A DNA stretch of 64,000 bases from Candidatus Obscuribacterales bacterium. GTDB taxonomy: Bacteria > Cyanobacteriota > Vampirovibrionia > Obscuribacterales > Obscuribacteraceae. How positions within the stretch are numbered: position 1 is the first letter of the stretch; each line of letters opens with the position of its first letter. The translations under genes and the position numbers were made by a program. Below are positions 61,167 through 64,000 of the stretch, piece after piece. The stretch lies in the NCBI GenBank assembly GCA_019637435.1, contig JAHBVO010000005.1:310001-374000 (forward strand), given 5' to 3'. Under the pieces are notes generated by a model. The model was not told the origin of the DNA, ran no database searches, and was given only the letters and a program-made list of their open reading frames with translations.

Positions 61167-62075
61167 GTGCGTCAAAAACTGCGACGACTCTCAAAAATAA
61201 CCGCGATGATCTTTCTGCTGAGCGTAAGCTCGGTATCGCTTTCTTCCTGCCGTGCAAATGAGCTGATGTTGGGAAACCAGGCGAGATCTGACGATACGGA
61301 TATCGCTTTGAACAAGGTTGAAAGCTTTAATTACCTTTCTCGCAGCCAGATTCTTGCAAAACGAAGCGCTCAAGTTTCAAAATTTACGGATCTGCTGCAA
61401 AAGCCATACGAACCGAATCACTTTGTTTTCGATCAAATAGTCGACAATAAGCCTTGGTGGGGAATGCATGGCGCCTTCGTCTTCGGCGAAGGACAAAGAA
61501 GTATCGAAGGTCCATCCGAAGAATCACGCTTCGTTCTCAATCCATATTTACTAGTAGCGGCGTCATCCTGGTCAGCCGAAATCTGGAACAAGGAAAAGAT
61601 TACAGAGGAAGATCTGAGACAGCCGGATTTTCCGTTCTGCTGGAATCCGGTTTCCTTGCGCTTCTCGCCGAAGCAGAAAACTGTTTCAGCAACCTACGAC
61701 GTATCATCCTTCAATCGCAGTTTGGAAAAATGGCAAGACAAGATTATAGATAAATCGCCGATCGACGATTTCGGTTTAGTCGCATATAACGCGCGTGACT
61801 TCGGATTCAACTACATCTTCGTCCCAGTCGATCAATGTACTAACGTGAAAAACCTGAACAATGCGCCCGGTCCCACCGACATCAAGCAATACATACACTG
61901 CGGAAACACCTGCAAGTACTCAGGCGATTGCAACAACATGAGCCCAGCACAAGAGCAAATAGATCACTTCAAGTTCACAGCACTCCCGGCAGAAGTGAAA
62001 GTTCTTCTCTGGAAACAAAAGCCACCGAGCACTCAAACCTCGCCGGACATGACCGTTTTCATCAAACTACATTAG
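61167..62075 (+). CDS. Lipoprotein, unknown family
   Basis: 302 residues from GTG 61167, n-region RQKLRRLSK, hydrophobic core and lipobox LSSC (ITAMIFLLSVSSVSLSSC). The mature part is mixed alpha/beta with several Cys near the end (IHCGNTCKYSGDCNN), which could form disulfides. It follows the small secreted protein by 36 nt and may be co-transcribed. I do not recognise the family. Confidence 0.75.
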   Translation: MRQKLRRLSKITAMIFLLSVSSVSLSSCRANELMLGNQARSDDTDIALNKVESFNYLSRSQILAKRSAQVSKFTDLLQKPYEPNHFVFDQIVDNKPWWGMHGAFVFGEGQRSIEGPSEESRFVLNPYLLVAASSWSAEIWNKEKITEEDLRQPDFPFCWNPVSLRFSPKQKTVSATYDVSSFNRSLEKWQDKIIDKSPIDDFGLVAYNARDFGFNYIFVPVDQCTNVKNLNNAPGPTDIKQYIHCGNTCKYSGDCNNMSPAQEQIDHFKFTALPAEVKVLLWKQKPPSTQTSPDMTVFIKLH

Positions 62076-62302
62076 ACAACTCAATCACCCGACGCAAAAA
62101 CTCTTCGATCGCAATTGTGATTTCATCATTTTTGCGGTCGTTCAGCAGCGCGCTTTGACCCGGTTAAACTCCTGATCACAGAAAGGGCGGTCATCGATGG
62201 ACTTTTATGTGAATGTTATGTTTCGCAGGCAGAATCTAAATCACCAGCCACTAGCGAGCCACGAAGCGCTCCAGCTCACTATTTTTAACCGGAGATACAA
62301 AA

Positions 62303-63403
62303 ATGGGACAACAAGCAAACCACGAATCGATTGGCGACATCGCCCGCGACCCGCTCAAAGGCGGAGCTGATGGAGCTTATAAACAGTTACGCGCAGAAGT
62401 AATCGGCACCGACCCTTACGACACCGTCGCAGCGCACAATCGAATGTCGGAAGCTACTCAAGATATGGTAGACCAGGGCGTTCTCCCACAAGTATCGGCA
62501 GCATGGCTGAAGAACGAATTCTCGAGAATCGACACAAGCGGAAATGGACTTATCGAACGCGACGAAATTAAGGCCGCGAAAGAGCAAAGCACAAGATTCG
62601 GTGAGTTTGACGGAACTTTCGCCAACGAATTCGATAACAACCTTTTCGATAGACTAGCATCATTGGATGAGCGAATCGGCGAAGTGAACATCTCAAAAGG
62701 GGATTTGAACCGCTTCTTGCGCCGCGATGACCGTGCTCATCGCAGAGAGAACAGACAAGAAGATGCACGAGATGAACTCGCACCTCTTTATCAAGGAGCA
62801 GACCCGGCGATCAATTATTTGAACACGGACGGCAATCGAAGAGTCAGCAGATCCGAGATGAAAGCCTTCATGCGCGACTATGAGAAGTTTCATGGAAGCG
62901 GTCCTTACACCGAAGAAAATGCAAAACTCGTAGATGACATGCTACACGGTCGCGTCCTCTCGATTCATCACGGCGGTGCAGGCGGTTTTTCCGCAAGACA
63001 CACGGCGAAGGCTATGGGACTGGATTCGGCGCACGGTAGAAAGCATAAAGATTTCTCGCTGGTAGTCGAGGACTACGACAAGGAGCGACCAACCAGATAC
63101 GGTCAGGCAGACCCGACTTCACCAGGCGAGGGCGAACGGAACGATTCTGCTGTGGAGACCAAACCGACTGCAGCGCCGGAAGTTTGCCCGGAGCCAGTGG
63201 AGAGCTATAAGGTCAAGAAGGGTGATTGCGTCTGGAACATCGCAAAAGATCACATGACGTCGGACGAGCACCGTCCAAGAAATCGTGAAGTGCACAGATA
63301 CGTGAAACAGATCTCCCGCGTCAATGATCTGGATAAAAACGGCAGATCTCCGGACCTCATCTATCCAGGTGAGAGCCTGCTGATTCCGCCTCTAGACAGA
63401 TAA
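62303..63403 (+). CDS. EF-hand and LysM domain protein without a signal peptide
   Basis: 366 residues from ATG 62303 (GGAGA 7-9 nt upstream). Two calcium-binding EF-hand loops: DTSGNGLIERDE (all acidic positions present) and a weaker NTDGNRRVSRSE. The C-terminal about 75 residues form a LysM domain (YKVKKGDCVWNIAKDHM ... LIYPGESLLIPP) that binds peptidoglycan or chitin. Between them lie acidic, helical and low-complexity stretches. No signal peptide is visible although LysM implies an outer location, as for the transglycosylase at 18647. Terminator directly after. Confidence 0.82.
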   Translation: MGQQANHESIGDIARDPLKGGADGAYKQLRAEVIGTDPYDTVAAHNRMSEATQDMVDQGVLPQVSAAWLKNEFSRIDTSGNGLIERDEIKAAKEQSTRFGEFDGTFANEFDNNLFDRLASLDERIGEVNISKGDLNRFLRRDDRAHRRENRQEDARDELAPLYQGADPAINYLNTDGNRRVSRSEMKAFMRDYEKFHGSGPYTEENAKLVDDMLHGRVLSIHHGGAGGFSARHTAKAMGLDSAHGRKHKDFSLVVEDYDKERPTRYGQADPTSPGEGERNDSAVETKPTAAPEVCPEPVESYKVKKGDCVWNIAKDHMTSDEHRPRNREVHRYVKQISRVNDLDKNGRSPDLIYPGESLLIPPLDR

Positions 63404-63458
63404 GCATTACATCAACCAGAGCAGGAGCAGGAGCATGAGCACCGCGCATGGTGGCGAA

Positions 63459-63498
63459 GAGAAAGCCCAGTATCGGAAACGAGCTGGGCTGTCTCTTT
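63459..63498. terminator. Bidirectional terminator
   Basis: AGAGA / TCTCT plus AGCCCAG / CTGGGCT (63464-63470 with 63484-63490) with a 13-nt loop; A-run on the left and T-run on the right. It separates the convergent genes at 62303 and 63497. Confidence 0.8.
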
Positions 63499-64000
63499 AG
63501 AATTCCGGAGTCGAAAACCCATAAGAAGGCAGCGTGGTTAAACGCGAGTCGTGAACAGCTTTTCCAAAGGTGAAGTTGTATATCACTTCTTTTCCATCAT
63601 CAAGAGCTAGATATTTGTTTATGTCATCATCCACAAAGCAGCCAATGCCTGTGGCATCATGACCGAGGGCGCAAGCAGTCAAATAGAGCATTTGACCTAT
63701 GTATCCGGCCTCATAATGCGCAAATCGGTAGCCGCGGTCACCGTACAGACGGTAGCCTTCCTGGAAATCTGCAATCATCGAAACAGAAAATGCGCCGTCA
63801 CAAGCTATATCCTGGAAGCAACTGGTTTCCTTCGCTCCCTCCCTCTGATCGCGCAAGAGGAGGGGAACGAGGGTGTTTTCAAACCGATCGAAATAGTAGA
63901 GACCTGATGTGAGCCCATCCACTCGATGAACGTACAGGTACAAATGAACAAGATGCTCGCGAGCAGAACGAGACCAGTGACCATCGGTTAAAACATCAAC
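63497..64000 (-). CDS. SagB/ThcOx-type nitroreductase-fold dehydrogenase, C-terminal part, cut by the window edge
   Basis: The frame is open to the right edge (codons back from 63943 read LTDGHWSRSAREHLVHLYLY), so the gene begins outside the window and the TTG at 63943 is not its start. Seen are YVHRVDGLTSGLYYFDRFENT, the FMN-contacting ACDGAFSVSMIADF region, HYEAGYIGQMLYLTACALGH and GIGCFVDDDINKYLAL, which match the SagB family. SagB-type enzymes oxidise thiazoline/oxazoline rings in RiPP maturation, but family members also occur without RiPP genes. The neighbours needed to decide are outside the window. Confidence 0.8.
   Translation of the reverse strand, partial: VDVLTDGHWSRSAREHLVHLYLYVHRVDGLTSGLYYFDRFENTLVPLLLRDQREGAKETSCFQDIACDGAFSVSMIADFQEGYRLYGDRGYRFAHYEAGYIGQMLYLTACALGHDATGIGCFVDDDINKYLALDDGKEVIYNFTFGKAVHDSRLTTLPSYGFSTPEF

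Noticed and set aside
62062..62160. Minus-strand stretch of about 32 protein-like codons overlapping the end of the 61167 gene
   Set aside because: No ATG, GTG or TTG at its beginning, a stop just upstream and no usable ribosome site; perhaps a gene remnant or chance.
1..64000. CRISPR arrays, insertion sequences, integrases, prophage genes
   Set aside because: No regularly spaced repeats, transposase or phage-like proteins were seen anywhere in the window.

Overview
The window looks like a bacterial chromosome segment of about 50% GC that is densely packed with genes on both strands. It has a Gram-negative style envelope: lipoproteins, twin-arginine (Tat) signals, a heptose-kinase-like enzyme and O-antigen-ligase-like and GT-C membrane proteins. 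Several families are cyanobacterial in flavour (DUF4330 next to an IctB/O-antigen-ligase-like protein, a HAS-barrel-type protein). There is no photosynthesis gene, and there are many secreted TPR proteins and Tad-type pilins. My inference is a non-photosynthetic relative of Cyanobacteria (Melainabacteria/Vampirovibrionia, Obscuribacterales-like). No rRNA gene is present to prove it. I see no insertion sequence, prophage or CRISPR array.

Layout. 0-6.2 kb: the start of a GH63 glucosidase (cut by the window edge), a secreted TPR protein, a secreted beta-helix protein, and a divergent TadG/TadE-like pair. The divergent intergenic region carries TTCAC half-sites at exact 11-bp spacing, like PhoP/PHO boxes. 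6.2-8.9 kb: a candidate structured RNA with terminator, a strong palindrome, and a three-gene ABC-2 exporter. 9-20 kb: questin-oxidase-like protein, TPR lipoprotein, a run of tightly spaced genes (unknown protein, aminotransferase, FEN-like nuclease, EamA transporter), zinc-ribbon protein, ABC exporter, a predicted zinc metallopeptidase convergent with an SLT transglycosylase. 20-28.4 kb: Tat-exported BBE flavoprotein, then a minus-strand run smpB, GHL10 glycoside hydrolase, secreted protein, TraB/GumN-like protein, ATP-grasp enzyme. 28.6-35.3 kb: GNAT acetyltransferase, DUF2167 protein, the rpsL-rpsG-fusA cluster, a DUF6941-like protein. 35.3-41.3 kb: minus-strand cell-surface genes, including two tandem paralogous GT-C-like proteins and a TPR protein joined by 4-nt overlaps, then tRNA-Val and tRNA-Cys. 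41.4-50.5 kb: two Dpp/Opp-type permease genes (the first apparently starting at CTG), lipoprotein, HAS-barrel-like protein, L,D-transpeptidase, phosphatase-like protein, fmt-rsmB, slipin. 50.5-64 kb: TauE/SafE transporter, a protein with a 30-residue tandem repeat, a kinase with a long extra N-terminal region, DUF4330/O-antigen ligase pair, a large TadG-like protein, small secreted proteins, an EF-hand/LysM protein and the edge of a SagB-like dehydrogenase gene.

Themes. Much of the coding capacity is devoted to the envelope, peptidoglycan and surface glycans. Genes are linked by ATGA, GTGA or TAATG stop/start overlaps, and several convergent pairs end within a few bases of each other or overlap. 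Two small genes shorter than 60 codons (46544-46717 and 49271-49423) have convincing ribosome-binding sites and would probably be missed by length-filtered annotation. Function assignments rest on motifs read by eye; no database search was possible.
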